64,000 nt of DNA from an uncultured Acetatifactor sp. (GCA_910589655.1 CAJUTJ010000163.1:1-64000), one strand, 5' to 3'. Shown: positions 17,536 through 27,006, counted from the stretch's first letter. Numbers and translations: made by a program. Notes: generated by a model not told the origin, from the sequence alone.

Positions 17536-19665
17536 ATGGCTGTATTTACGGAGGATAGCAAGGTATTTCAAGGATTTATCGATGAGGTGGGAAGGATAGC
17601 CGGTGACGCTGCCGGATATGCAAAGGAAGACGAGATAAAGGCCCTGAACCGGCTGGCGGAAAATTTCAGGAGAAAGACGGATGATTTTTACAGAGAAAAC
17701 AGAAAACTGAATATCGGCGTGGTAGGGCAGGTCAAAGCCGGAAAATCTTCGTTTTTAAACACACTGCTTTTCGGAGGGCAGGAAATCCTTCCGAAAGCCT
17801 CAACCCCTAAAACGGCAACTCTCACCAAAATGGAATATTCCAAAGACAATATGATTCAGGTGGAATATTATTCCGTGGAGGAATGGGAAGTGCTGGAGGA
17901 AAACGCCGCAGTGGATCTGGACGACGAGATTTATTCTTCCGCCCGGGAAATTGTGGAAATGGTAAGGCGCAATGGGGTGGATCCTCTTACTTATCTGGAG
18001 AAGGGATATGACAGAAAGGAGTTCGGAACATATGAGGAGTTGGTTGCAAATCTGAACGATTATGTGGGGGAGGACGGAAAATTTACGCCCCTTGTAAAAG
18101 CCGTGACATTATATTTGAACAAAGAAGAATTTCAGGGGCTTTCCATAGTGGACACGCCGGGATTAAACGACCCCATCGCATCCAGAACCATACGGACCAA
18201 AGAATTTATGGAAGTGTGCGATGTTGTGTTCTTTTTGAGCCAGTCAGGAAGTTTCTTGGATAAAAGTGACTGGACACTGTTGTCCAGCCAGCTGCCCCAG
18301 AAGGGGGTTAAAAAGCTTGTCCTGATAGCAAGCAAATATGATTCGGGGGTAAGAAACGTACTTCGGCTGCAAGAGGAGGATGATATTTTCGGTGAAGATG
18401 ACAATACGGCCGATACCATTCCGAAGGCCTGCAAGATTGTCCGGAAAAAGCTGCGGAAGCGCGCCAAGATGAAAGTAGAAGAATTTGTGAGGGATTTGGA
18501 GGGGCGGGGCAGTTCCCCGGAGCTGATTGAGGTGATTAAGCAATGCGCCGACCCTGTTTTAGTTTCTTCTATGGTTTATAATATGACGGGGAAACAAGTA
18601 TCGGAGTATACGGCGGAGGAAAGAAATATTTATGAGGCGTTGACCCTTTTTTCCGAGGATATGGAGCAGGACTTAAAGCTGCTGGGTAATTTTGATGAAG
18701 TGAAGGAGCTGTTTGACGAAGCCGTAAGGGAGAAGGAGCAGATCTTAGAGGGGAAAGCCAAAAGCTTTATCCCCAACGCACGAGAAGAATTAAGAGATCT
18801 GCTGAGGAGTTGTCTGGAGAAGACGGAGAAACGGCTTCAGGTTCTGGAGGAAAGCGACAGGGAGCAGCTGCAGGGACAGAAGAAGTATATCGAAGGGCAG
18901 ATGGGAAGCATCCGGGCCGACATTGCCGTTTTATTCGGAGAAATTCAGGCAAAGCTTGAGTCCGAAAAGGTCATCGCCATCCGGGAACTCAGGGATGTCG
19001 GCAAGGACTATCTGAATGTCAAGGAGAGGATGGGAAGTATTACCAAAAAGGGTACTTACACAACGGGGCATTTATTTTGGAAAAAGAATCATGTATATAC
19101 CTATGAGGAGCATTATTCCTACTGTATCGCTGCGGATGCCATTGAAAATTTGAAAAAGTTTGCTATGGATGCCAGCAATCAGGTGGAAAAAGTGTTTTAT
19201 GAAGCTTTACAGGTAAAAGAAATCAAAAGGAAGCTGTTGAACGTGGTGGTGAATAATTTTGATATGGGCGATGAAAAATATGACTCTTCGCTATTCAGAA
19301 TTATGATTGAGGAATCCGTGAACGCCATAGAATTCCCCGTTTTTGATATGGACATTTCGGACGCGGTGGATAAGATTGCAGGAAAGTTCAGCGGAGAGCT
19401 GACATCGGCCGGAGAAAAGACGGAATTATCGGCGGCATTATCCAAGGCTGTTTCCGGAATTTACAATGAGCTTTGCGGCAGGTTAGGGGAAGCGGTACAG
19501 GAAATCAAAAGGGAAGTGGCACAGATCGGACATAGGACAGAGGAGAATCTGCTCTCCGGTATCATGGAGGAGCTGGAAACCTTGTTGAGCCAGTGTGAGC
19601 ACAAAGACAAGGAAATCGCCCATTATAAGGAATATGCCGAATTACTGCAAAAAGAATTAAAGTAA
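17536..19665 (+). CDS. Large dynamin-family GTPase 3
   Basis: A 709-residue GTPase. The ATG at 17536 is preferred because AGGAGG (17523-17528) precedes it; an ATG at 17503 would include that site. G1 is VVGQVKAGKSSFLNTLL (~residues 62-78), with STPKTATLT as the switch I Thr region, G3 DTPGLNDP, and SKYD at the G4 position. Residues ~400-500 form a long coiled coil (LRSCLEKTEKRLQVLEESDR). The C-terminal half is helical with no obvious transmembrane hairpin. It resembles LeoA/CrfC-like bacterial dynamins. It is 61 bp downstream of the lipoyl-like gene and 76 bp upstream of the HerA gene in the same direction. Confidence 0.82.
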   Translation: MAVFTEDSKVFQGFIDEVGRIAGDAAGYAKEDEIKALNRLAENFRRKTDDFYRENRKLNIGVVGQVKAGKSSFLNTLLFGGQEILPKASTPKTATLTKMEYSKDNMIQVEYYSVEEWEVLEENAAVDLDDEIYSSAREIVEMVRRNGVDPLTYLEKGYDRKEFGTYEELVANLNDYVGEDGKFTPLVKAVTLYLNKEEFQGLSIVDTPGLNDPIASRTIRTKEFMEVCDVVFFLSQSGSFLDKSDWTLLSSQLPQKGVKKLVLIASKYDSGVRNVLRLQEEDDIFGEDDNTADTIPKACKIVRKKLRKRAKMKVEEFVRDLEGRGSSPELIEVIKQCADPVLVSSMVYNMTGKQVSEYTAEERNIYEALTLFSEDMEQDLKLLGNFDEVKELFDEAVREKEQILEGKAKSFIPNAREELRDLLRSCLEKTEKRLQVLEESDREQLQGQKKYIEGQMGSIRADIAVLFGEIQAKLESEKVIAIRELRDVGKDYLNVKERMGSITKKGTYTTGHLFWKKNHVYTYEEHYSYCIAADAIENLKKFAMDASNQVEKVFYEALQVKEIKRKLLNVVVNNFDMGDEKYDSSLFRIMIEESVNAIEFPVFDMDISDAVDKIAGKFSGELTSAGEKTELSAALSKAVSGIYNELCGRLGEAVQEIKREVAQIGHRTEENLLSGIMEELETLLSQCEHKDKEIAHYKEYAELLQKELK

Positions 19666-19741
19666 GCAGCATACGTTTTCGAAAGTATGAAAAGAGGACA
19701 AAGCTTCCGAAATGCTGTCAGTATATAAGGGAGGGCTTTAT

Positions 19742-22700
19742 ATGCCGAATGACTTGGATATCAAACAGAAGGAATTGAACGCAGCTTTAAACGACTCGTT
19801 AGTGAATGCAGCTGCGATTATCACTAAGGATTACTTGAGCAGGTTAGAGAAATACGAAATTATGAAGCCTTCCACGGAAGATATCGATATAGATATTGCC
19901 CAGTGCGGTAAGTTTTATCAACTTTCCAGACTTGTTATGAATTATGAGGAAAACTTTTTAAATAAGCTTACCACAATTGTGAATGTGGCTTCCTCTATAG
20001 GATGCAGTATAGCAACCGTTATAAAAAGCAACGGATATAAGATTGACTACTATTTCGGCATTCTCTCAAAAAACAACAGGGGGACAACGGAAGCGGACGA
20101 GACAAGAAGATCGGCAAATGCCGCCGCTTTTAAAGGTGCATTACAGGGAAATCTGATGGGATCCGAACTGACGGAGCTGTCATCGGAGGAAGTGAAAGCC
20201 TTTCAGAAGCTTGCCTTGTCCAAAGAAGGCAGCTGTTACTCGGCTGTGTCAGGCATTGTGGCACTGCGTGATGAGGACGACAAGAGGATGGAAGGATATG
20301 TACAGGGAATCGAGAATCTTGTGGATTCCTTAAAGGGACTAAAGTATACCATAGTGATGCTGGCGGATCCGGTGGACACTGCGGAAATACAGGTTATGAA
20401 GCAGGGCTATGAAATGCTGCATACACAGCTTGCAACCTTTGCCAAGAGCTCCGTCACCCTCAATGAAAGCGATACACTCTCTCTTTCAAAGACAAGGACG
20501 GAAGGGATTTCCGAGGGTATTTCCAAGGGAATATCCATGACCCAGAGCACCACGAAAACAAAAGGAAAATACTTTGGCGGAAGTATAACCACGGGAGTTG
20601 ATTTTATTATAAAGGCAAATGTGGGGTTCAATGCCGGAGTCAACAGCAGTACGGGTGAGACGGCAGGGCAGACGAACAGCAATGTGAAGTCCACACAAAA
20701 AAGCACCTCCAACGCAGAAATGTCTTCCACCTCTAAAACAGCCGGGAAGAGTCTGCAGCTTACTTATGAGAACAGATCCGTGAAATCGCTGTTGGATAAA
20801 ATTGACAAGCACTTAGAGAGGCTTGACGAGTGTGACAGCTTCGGCGCTTTTAATTGTGCGGCCTATGTGATTGCCGATAGGCGGGAAACGGCGCTGACGG
20901 CGGCCAGCAATTACAATGCACTGATGCGGGGGAAGAATTCCAGCGTTCAAGCGTCCCATATCAATTGCTGGCATAAAAAGGAAGATACCGATATCCTTGG
21001 AAAATACATCGGCGCTTTGGTTCATCCGAGATTTTTACAGAATAAGGAAGACAAGATTACAGTGACTCCGGCATCCGTTATCAGCGGAGACGAGCTTGCC
21101 ATCCAAATCGGATTGCCGAAAAAGTCGGTTTCCGGAATTACGGTGATTCCCATGGCTCCTTTCGGCAGAAATGTAACGGAGTGTTCGGAGCATACGGTAA
21201 CGTTAGGCGCCCTCTGCCATATGGGACAAAAGGAAGGAACGGACGAAAGGGAACAAAAAGTAGAAATAGATGTGGAAAGCTTGTCCATGCATACTTTTGT
21301 TACGGGGTCAACGGGTAAGGGAAAATCCACAGCCATTTATTCCCTTTTAGACAAGCTGATGAGGCACAAGGTAAAAGATTCCGGCGAAACCATAAAATTT
21401 ATGGTGATTGAGCCTGCCAAGGGGGAGTATAAGGACCGGTTCGGGAGCTATGATAATGTAAGCGTATACGGAACCAACGACAAGAAGATGCCTCTGCTGA
21501 GGATAAACCCTTTCAGCTTTCCGGAAGACATTCATGTGTTGGAGCATATCGACCGTTTGATTGAAATTTTTAATGTGTGCTGGCCAATGTATGCCGCCAT
21601 GCCCGCCGTATTGAAGGATGCCGTGGAAAGGGCATATATTGTTTCGGGGTGGAATCTGTCGGAATCCGAATGCAGGTATAAGAATGCAGAAGGGAAACCT
21701 TTGTTTCCTTCCTTTCAGGATGTGCTTGGCCAGATTCACAGGGTAATGGACGATTCGTCCTATTCTTCCGACAGCAAAGGGGATTACAAAGGGGCTCTCT
21801 GCACGAGGGTGAAATCCCTGACAAACGGATTATACGGCAGGATTTTTACGAATAACGAATTGCCTGCGGAAACATTGTTTGACGAGAATGTCATTGTGGA
21901 TTTAAGCAGGACGGGATCCGCCGAGACAAAATCTCTGATTATGGGGCTGCTGGTCATGAAGCTGCAGGAGCACCGCATGGCTCATGCCAAGAGGGGAAAT
22001 GCGCCGTTGAAGCATGTAACCGTGCTGGAGGAGGCGCACAATCTTTTGAAGAGGACTTCCACGGAACAGTCAGGCGAGGGCGCCAACATGGTTGGAAAAT
22101 CCGTAGAAATGCTGGCAAATTCCATTGCCGAGATGCGTACATACGGGGAGGGCTTCCTGATAGCGGATCAGGCGCCGGGCCTGATGGATTTATCGGTCAT
22201 CCGAAATACCAATACTAAGATCATTCTGGGCCTGCCGGACTTGGAGGACAGGGAATTGGTGGGCAGAGCCGCCGGAATGAATGATGACCAGATCGTTGAA
22301 CTGTCCCGCTTGAAAACTTTTGTAGCGGCCGTATATCAGAACAATTGGCTGGAGCCGGTTCTGTGCAGAATAGATACCGATTTTAAGGAGGTGCCGGCAT
22401 ACTGCTATGAGAGACAAAAGGAATCCGAACCGGACAAATACAAATTCGTGGAATTCCTGTTAATGCCGCTGGAGGAAAGAGTGAAACTGGACCGCAGGTA
22501 CATGGATGAACTCATAAATGAGGTTTACAAGCTGTCCATACCGTCGGAAGCCAAGGCCGCTTTTATCCGGTATACGAAAGCAACGGAAAAAGAGGAAGTA
22601 CAAAAGCTCAGAGGGCAGGTGGTCTACGGGATATTTAATACCGAGACTGCATTTGGATTGGCAAAGGGTAAGGAGAGTAATATCGGTGGCTGGTATGAAT

Positions 22701-22849
22701 GTATGAAAGAAATGCTGGATCCGGCCATAACGCTTTTAAATGAAAGCGACCAGCAGAAGATTATCGCTTTGATTGCTAAGGAAAAAGCGGAGCTGGATAA
22801 CAGAGACGAGACAAGGAACCTGTTTGAAAGGTTTATGAATTACATATAA
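19742..22849 (+). CDS. HerA/VirB4-type ATPase (DUF87-like)
   Basis: A 1035-residue FtsK-HerA superfamily ATPase. The start at 19742 is chosen because GGGAGG precedes it; an ATG at 19712 lies upstream of that site. Residues ~1-235 are a unique helical domain. Residues ~240-345 are Ser/Thr/Lys-rich and repetitive (ISEGISKGISMTQSTTKT, TGETAGQTNSNVKSTQK). The motor follows: Walker A GSTGKGKSTAI (~522-532), FMVIEPAKGEYK, Walker B HVTVLEEAHNLL (~757-768), and a Q-like motif ADQAPGLMD. HerA proteins pump DNA or protein. Placement just before a nuclease toxin and after dynamins suggests export or loading of the toxin, or a defence helicase. Which one cannot be decided here. Confidence 0.85.
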   Translation: MPNDLDIKQKELNAALNDSLVNAAAIITKDYLSRLEKYEIMKPSTEDIDIDIAQCGKFYQLSRLVMNYEENFLNKLTTIVNVASSIGCSIATVIKSNGYKIDYYFGILSKNNRGTTEADETRRSANAAAFKGALQGNLMGSELTELSSEEVKAFQKLALSKEGSCYSAVSGIVALRDEDDKRMEGYVQGIENLVDSLKGLKYTIVMLADPVDTAEIQVMKQGYEMLHTQLATFAKSSVTLNESDTLSLSKTRTEGISEGISKGISMTQSTTKTKGKYFGGSITTGVDFIIKANVGFNAGVNSSTGETAGQTNSNVKSTQKSTSNAEMSSTSKTAGKSLQLTYENRSVKSLLDKIDKHLERLDECDSFGAFNCAAYVIADRRETALTAASNYNALMRGKNSSVQASHINCWHKKEDTDILGKYIGALVHPRFLQNKEDKITVTPASVISGDELAIQIGLPKKSVSGITVIPMAPFGRNVTECSEHTVTLGALCHMGQKEGTDEREQKVEIDVESLSMHTFVTGSTGKGKSTAIYSLLDKLMRHKVKDSGETIKFMVIEPAKGEYKDRFGSYDNVSVYGTNDKKMPLLRINPFSFPEDIHVLEHIDRLIEIFNVCWPMYAAMPAVLKDAVERAYIVSGWNLSESECRYKNAEGKPLFPSFQDVLGQIHRVMDDSSYSSDSKGDYKGALCTRVKSLTNGLYGRIFTNNELPAETLFDENVIVDLSRTGSAETKSLIMGLLVMKLQEHRMAHAKRGNAPLKHVTVLEEAHNLLKRTSTEQSGEGANMVGKSVEMLANSIAEMRTYGEGFLIADQAPGLMDLSVIRNTNTKIILGLPDLEDRELVGRAAGMNDDQIVELSRLKTFVAAVYQNNWLEPVLCRIDTDFKEVPAYCYERQKESEPDKYKFVEFLLMPLEERVKLDRRYMDELINEVYKLSIPSEAKAAFIRYTKATEKEEVQKLRGQVVYGIFNTETAFGLAKGKESNIGGWYECMKEMLDPAITLLNESDQQKIIALIAKEKAELDNRDETRNLFERFMNYI

Positions 22850-22889
22850 GAAGCAGGCCGGAACAGCAATGGGACGAGGAGGTGTGGGC

Positions 22890-24149
22890 ATGGATTTCAT
22901 CAGTAAGAAAGTCGAAGCGCCGGAAGCTGTCGAAACGGCAGGGAAAAACGGCAGAGAGTTCAGTCAGGAAGCTCAGGACAAATTTGACCGGCTGTTTGGG
23001 GAGGATAAACCGAATCAGCCTGACGGAGCCGAGGTGAAGATTTCTCATTCAAGCTTCAAGGGGAGAGAAGAAAAGTTTGACAGAATGTTTGGGGACGATA
23101 AGCTTGACAAGCCTGACATATCAGGAGGGAAGCCCCCCGCCTCGGAGTGGAAGGAAGGAGGGGAAGCATATGCCGGGTCGGACATCTCCGGAGGGAAGTC
23201 CCCTGCCTCGGAGTGGAAGGACGGAGGGGAAGTATATGCCGGGTCGGATATATCCGGAGGGAAGCCCCCTGCCTCGGAGTGGAAGGAAGGAGGGGAAGCA
23301 TATGCCGGGTCGGATATATCCGGAGAGAAGCCCCTTGCCTCGGAGTGGAAGGAAGGAGGGGAAGCATATGCCGGGTCGGATATATCCGGAGAGAAGCCCC
23401 CTGCCTTGGAGTGGAAGGAGGAGGGGAATAAGTTTGAACGGCTGTTTGCGGGAGATGATTTGAACAAGGAATCGGATGGAGCGGAGCAGGCGGGCGGCCC
23501 ATCCGCATTATCGGAAAGTGATTCTCCGGATGGGGATTCTCAGGAAAGCGCTTCCGACGGAAATGATTCTCCGGAAAAGAAAGAATTAACGGAAGAGGAA
23601 AAGCAGCAGAAGATACAGAATTTCTTGGACGGGAAAATAGACTTTGAAGAAGTGAAAGAAATTTTTGCGGAATACTATGCCGATGCAGTCAATTCCAATC
23701 ACCCTTGGTCATGGGGGGATACGATTCCGGGCGGGGATGAATTAACCGGAGGCCAGCGGAAAGCCATCCGGGAATATGCCAGGGAGAAAGGAATGGTTCC
23801 CACGGTGCCGACTTATGAAAAAGACGGTAAAACATACGCGGACTTTTCGGAACATCAGGTCTTTGAATGCGTTCTGAACAAGGAAGACTGGCCTAAAACG
23901 GACAAGGAACAATTTGATAAATGCAATGAAATGCTGAAAAAAGCCATAGAAGAAAATCCGGAACTGGCGAAGCAGTTCACGAAAGAACAGTTGGAACAGA
24001 TCAATAGAGGGGAGACGCCGTCGGGATACACATGGCATCATTCGGAAAAGGACGGTGTCATGCAGTTGGTTCCTTACGGCGTCCATAATTCCACAAACCA
24101 TCACGGCGGCAGGAGTGAGGGCAATTGGGCGGATGCGCCGCGGCAGTAA
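22890..24149 (+). CDS. Repeat-containing WHH (HNH/Endo VII) nuclease toxin
   Basis: A 419-residue polymorphic-toxin-like protein. The ATG at 22890 has GAGGAGG upstream. N-terminal and middle motifs KFDRLFGEDK, KFDRMFGDDK and KFERLFAGDD form three spaced copies; between copies 2 and 3 lie five 22-residue tandem units (DISGGKPPASEWKEGGEAY, then AGS), at DNA 23115-23435. An acidic linker (ESDSPDGDSQESASDG) leads to the C-terminal nuclease: GYTWHHSEKDGVMQLVPYG (~379-397) and HNSTNHHGG (399-407). This W-H-H...H...HxGG pattern is the WHH family of HNH/Endo VII nucleases, which cut DNA as bacterial toxins. There is no signal peptide. The SUKH immunity gene follows after 43 bp. Confidence 0.88.
   Translation: MDFISKKVEAPEAVETAGKNGREFSQEAQDKFDRLFGEDKPNQPDGAEVKISHSSFKGREEKFDRMFGDDKLDKPDISGGKPPASEWKEGGEAYAGSDISGGKSPASEWKDGGEVYAGSDISGGKPPASEWKEGGEAYAGSDISGEKPLASEWKEGGEAYAGSDISGEKPPALEWKEEGNKFERLFAGDDLNKESDGAEQAGGPSALSESDSPDGDSQESASDGNDSPEKKELTEEEKQQKIQNFLDGKIDFEEVKEIFAEYYADAVNSNHPWSWGDTIPGGDELTGGQRKAIREYAREKGMVPTVPTYEKDGKTYADFSEHQVFECVLNKEDWPKTDKEQFDKCNEMLKKAIEENPELAKQFTKEQLEQINRGETPSGYTWHHSEKDGVMQLVPYGVHNSTNHHGGRSEGNWADAPRQ
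23115..23435 (+). repeat. 66-bp in-frame tandem repeat inside the toxin gene
   Basis: Units at 23115-23180, 23181-23246, 23247-23312, 23313-23378 and a diverged fifth from 23379. The unit encodes DISGGKPPASEWKEGGEAY plus AGS. Units differ at only a few bases, so copy number is likely to vary between strains. Because 66 is divisible by 3, other frames also stay open here; those are not genes. Confidence 0.9.
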
Positions 24150-24192
24150 GAGCCAAGGGATTGTCTGTTGAAGCAGACAGAAGGGAGTCGTT

Positions 24193-24645
24193 ATGATACA
24201 TTGCAAATCGGTGATAGAGGAAAAAGTTACGGATGAATTAATTGCGGCCAGAGAGAAAAGGTGGAAAAAGACATTGCCCCATGCGTTTCAGGCATTTCTC
24301 AAGGAGAACAATGGGGGAATACCCGCCGAAAAAACAGAGGTTGGACAATGGGTAATAGAACGATTCTTATGTATGGTGTCCAATCTGTCGGAATCGGCAG
24401 AAGGATATTGGGATATAGATGCCGTTCTCACTAAATATGACGAGTTTATGGTGTTTGACGAGGACTCTGTGGGATATGATTTGATACCCTTCGCACAGTT
24501 GAACCACGACAGCCTGTTATGCCTGTGCTATGAGACGGAGGAGCCCTCCGTAGTCGTATGGCAGCTGGAAGGTTCGCAGGAGTTTCGGCCAAAATACACA
24601 AAGTGTTATGATTCGTTTTCCGCTTTTTTGGCAACATATTATTAA
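24193..24645 (+). CDS. SUKH (SMI1/KNR4) family immunity protein
   Basis: A 150-residue SUKH-superfamily protein. Family features are LPHAFQAFLKENNGGIP at ~28-44 (the SMI1/KNR4 'LPxxfxxFLxxNNGG' motif), a central YDLIPFAQLNHDSLLCL, and an acidic VVVWQLEG strand near the end. SUKH proteins bind and neutralise cognate nuclease toxins of the polymorphic toxin systems. Its position immediately after the WHH nuclease gene, same strand, makes it that toxin's antidote. The ribosome binding site is AAGGGAG before the ATG at 24193. Confidence 0.87.
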   Translation: MIHCKSVIEEKVTDELIAAREKRWKKTLPHAFQAFLKENNGGIPAEKTEVGQWVIERFLCMVSNLSESAEGYWDIDAVLTKYDEFMVFDEDSVGYDLIPFAQLNHDSLLCLCYETEEPSVVVWQLEGSQEFRPKYTKCYDSFSAFLATYY

Positions 24646-24657
24646 AGTTTTCTTGTC

Positions 24658-24686
24658 TTGTATCGGCATGGAATCTGTGCTAGAAT
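24658..24686 (+). promoter_or_regulatory. Extended -10 promoter for the interrupted small ORF
   Basis: TTGTAT, 17-bp spacer and TAGAAT preceded by TGC (an extended -10). It lies 12 bp after the SUKH gene and 43 bp before a strong GGAGGGGG site and ATG. Confidence 0.5.
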
Positions 24687-24728
24687 AACGCTATATTTTT
24701 ACAAAAGATATGTTGGAGGGGGTTGCAT

Positions 24729-24878
24729 ATGAACTTTTCAGAGAAGAAATATGTTAACAAGACAGCCATTTTGTAGATCTGCCGTGTATGTGACGAAAAT
24801 ACGCAAATGGTGGATTCCGTCCGCCGAATAGTAAATGATTTGAATGAAAGCACTCAGAAAATCCGGATGAATCAATAA
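24729..24878 (+). pseudogene. Small ORF interrupted by an in-frame TAG
   Basis: A strong ribosome binding site (GGAGGGGG) precedes ATG 24729. The frame reads MNFSEKKYVNKTAIL, then TAG (24774-24776), then continues open as ICRVCDENTQMVDSV and RRIVNDLNESTQKIRMNQ to TAA at 24876-24878. The downstream part is amphipathic and contains a CxxC, so the two pieces look like one 48-residue gene broken by a nonsense mutation. The remaining gap (24646-25033) holds the promoter above and nothing else recognised. Confidence 0.45.
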
Positions 24879-25033
24879 ACCGCGGGCGATTTAATTATAG
24901 ATTGCTGCTGTCACTGATTCCCGTGATTTCCGGCTCGAAGTGTGACGAGCACACCGTGGAAGGCGTTTTTAGACACGCTCCGGAGTGTGTCTGTACGGGT
25001 GAGTGACAAAATGAAAGTTGGGAGTATAAATAA

Positions 25034-26908
25034 ATGTGGATGCAGATGGTTCTATTTACCCTGTTGTTTCCTGTTCTGCCCTATGTATTATGGAAATGTT
25101 ATAACAAAGAAAAGAAACCGGAGAGGGGGGAAGCTGTCCTCCGATATGTTATCTATGCACTTTTGATAACTTTTCTGTCGGCAATTGTGCTGGCGGTTTT
25201 CAGTGATGACGGGACATCCTTTTGGAAGAAAATCAATGAATCTGCCGAGTTTGTGTTAAAATATGCCGTTATGGAGTTGGGGGCCGCTCTTTTTGTAGCA
25301 TTTGCGGAATGGAGCTTCCTTAAGAAAAGGGTCAGGATTTGCATAGACTGGGAACAATTTGAAACTTGGAAACCGGCGGTGTTCTGTAAAAAGCATATTT
25401 TTCCTTTCCTGCCGTATCTGCTGGCCGTCTTGGTGGTATGCCTGAACGCCAGCCTGATGTTTGACAATGTGGTATGGGGAGATGAGGCGTTTTCCGCCAA
25501 TACGGCGGAGGCAAGTATGGCCGGAATTCTTCAAGTAATGTATTTCTGGGATAATCATCCTCCCCTTTATTACTATTGGCTGAAGCTGTTCGGAGCTCTG
25601 TTCGGTTATACCATACCTGTATATCATTTGGCGTCTTTGGTGCCTTTTGCGGCGGGAATTCTGCTGGCGGTTCTTTATTTTCGGAAAAAGTACGGCAATG
25701 TCCCGGCGGTTTTTTTCATTGTGATATCCGGTTTGGGGGCATCTTGTATCGAATATAATCTGGAAATCCGCATGTATGCATTGGCATTTTTCTGTGTCAT
25801 TGCCTGTTTTGCCTGTTCCAGCCGTGTAATCGCCACCGACAGTAAACGGGCATGGATCGGCATGGTGCTTTGGGGACTGGCGGGAGCGTATTCCCATTAT
25901 TACGCATTGGTGACAACGGGCTTGATTCTGTTCTTTACCGGAGTGGCGGTGTGGATCCGGCAAAGGGGAAAGTCATGGCTGAAAGGTGCGGGCGCTGTTT
26001 TGGCTTATATACTGGGCTATAGTCCATGGTTATTTTTCCTGTTCATTGCCATACGGAATGTGAGCCAAAGTTGGTGGGTATCGGAAATATTGAGTCTGGA
26101 CACTTCTCTGACCATGGTAATGGGAGGAAGGGGCATGGCAGAAATCGTCGGACCGCTGCTGGGTGTCCTGTCCGTATTTTTAATTCTATCGGATTCGGGA
26201 GTTCTTTGTCTGGAAAAACAGAAAGAAGAGATTTCCCTAGAAGTTCACACACCCGGTTTAAAGAATTGGAAGGATGAAACATTTTCTATTGCAATCGGAC
26301 TGCTTACAATTGCCGGAACGGTTACGTTTGCTTACTTTTTGTGTTTTGTTATGACGCCGGTTCTGGTGGACAGATATCTGTATCCCGTGAGCGGAGTTGC
26401 CCTCTATCTGATTGTGATTTGCTGCAGCCGTGGAATGGATCTGTGGAAGCAGCTGGGGGAGAAGGTAGGGCTGCCGCACTTAAAAGTCATGGGAAAAGGG
26501 GTGCTGGTGTTCCTGATCTGCATCCTGTTTGTCACCGGCATAGGGAATTTTAAACGCTACAGGGCGACGGCACAGGAGCAGAATGAGATGACAGCCAAGA
26601 CATTGGCCATAATCAGAAATCCGGGACAAGACGTTAAAATGGTCACAAACGGAGTAAAGCATCTGGGCTGGACAGTGCTGCGTCACTACTATGGAGATAA
26701 TGAGGTGGTGAATGGAGACTATAATTCGGCGGAAGCAGACAGATTCTGGTATTTTAATCCCAATGAATTGGATCAGGATACGCTGAGGGAGCTGGAGCAA
26801 AGCGGTATTTCCGTAACGGCATATGGGCAGAACCAGATTTCGGAGTACACTTTTTATCTATATTATTTCGAAAAGAAGAGCATCGTAAAATGGCCTTCAA
26901 ATGCATAG
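25034..26908 (+). CDS. GT-C (GT39/ArnT-like) membrane glycosyltransferase
   Basis: A 624-residue integral membrane protein with about 11-13 hydrophobic segments. The first extracytoplasmic loop carries VVWGDEAFSANTAE (~151-164), the acidic DE motif of PMT/ArnT-type GT-C enzymes. It is followed by WDNHPPLYYYWLKLFG and EYNLEIRMYAL, both typical of GT39/GT83 proteins. Such enzymes transfer a sugar from a polyprenyl-phosphate donor on the outer face of the membrane. A C-terminal ~120-residue soluble domain (VKMVTNGVKHLGWTVLRHYY) is extracytoplasmic. The gene stands alone; acceptor unknown. Confidence 0.82.
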   Translation: MWMQMVLFTLLFPVLPYVLWKCYNKEKKPERGEAVLRYVIYALLITFLSAIVLAVFSDDGTSFWKKINESAEFVLKYAVMELGAALFVAFAEWSFLKKRVRICIDWEQFETWKPAVFCKKHIFPFLPYLLAVLVVCLNASLMFDNVVWGDEAFSANTAEASMAGILQVMYFWDNHPPLYYYWLKLFGALFGYTIPVYHLASLVPFAAGILLAVLYFRKKYGNVPAVFFIVISGLGASCIEYNLEIRMYALAFFCVIACFACSSRVIATDSKRAWIGMVLWGLAGAYSHYYALVTTGLILFFTGVAVWIRQRGKSWLKGAGAVLAYILGYSPWLFFLFIAIRNVSQSWWVSEILSLDTSLTMVMGGRGMAEIVGPLLGVLSVFLILSDSGVLCLEKQKEEISLEVHTPGLKNWKDETFSIAIGLLTIAGTVTFAYFLCFVMTPVLVDRYLYPVSGVALYLIVICCSRGMDLWKQLGEKVGLPHLKVMGKGVLVFLICILFVTGIGNFKRYRATAQEQNEMTAKTLAIIRNPGQDVKMVTNGVKHLGWTVLRHYYGDNEVVNGDYNSAEADRFWYFNPNELDQDTLRELEQSGISVTAYGQNQISEYTFYLYYFEKKSIVKWPSNA

Positions 26909-26927
26909 AAGGAGATAACGGTTTACG

Positions 26928-26975
26928 CAAAAAGCGCGCGTGAAAACTCCTCGCGGCGTGGGTGTTCACAGCAAT
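26928..26975 (+). repeat. Degenerate fragment of repeat C
   Basis: GCGTGAAAACTCCTCGCGGC followed by GTGGGTGTTCACAGCAATC, matching the right end of the 56065-56197 element with several changes. Confidence 0.5.
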
Positions 26976-27006
26976 CAAATATTTTTTTAAAAGTTCAAAA
27001 AATCAC

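Noticed and set aside
23045..23508. Open frames on both strands within the toxin repeat
   Set aside because: A 66-bp period keeps all frames open; only the frame that continues into the WHH nuclease is supported.
24774..24776. In-frame TAG read as pyrrolysine or other recoding
   Set aside because: No pylTSBCD genes or supporting structure are visible in the window; a nonsense mutation is simpler.
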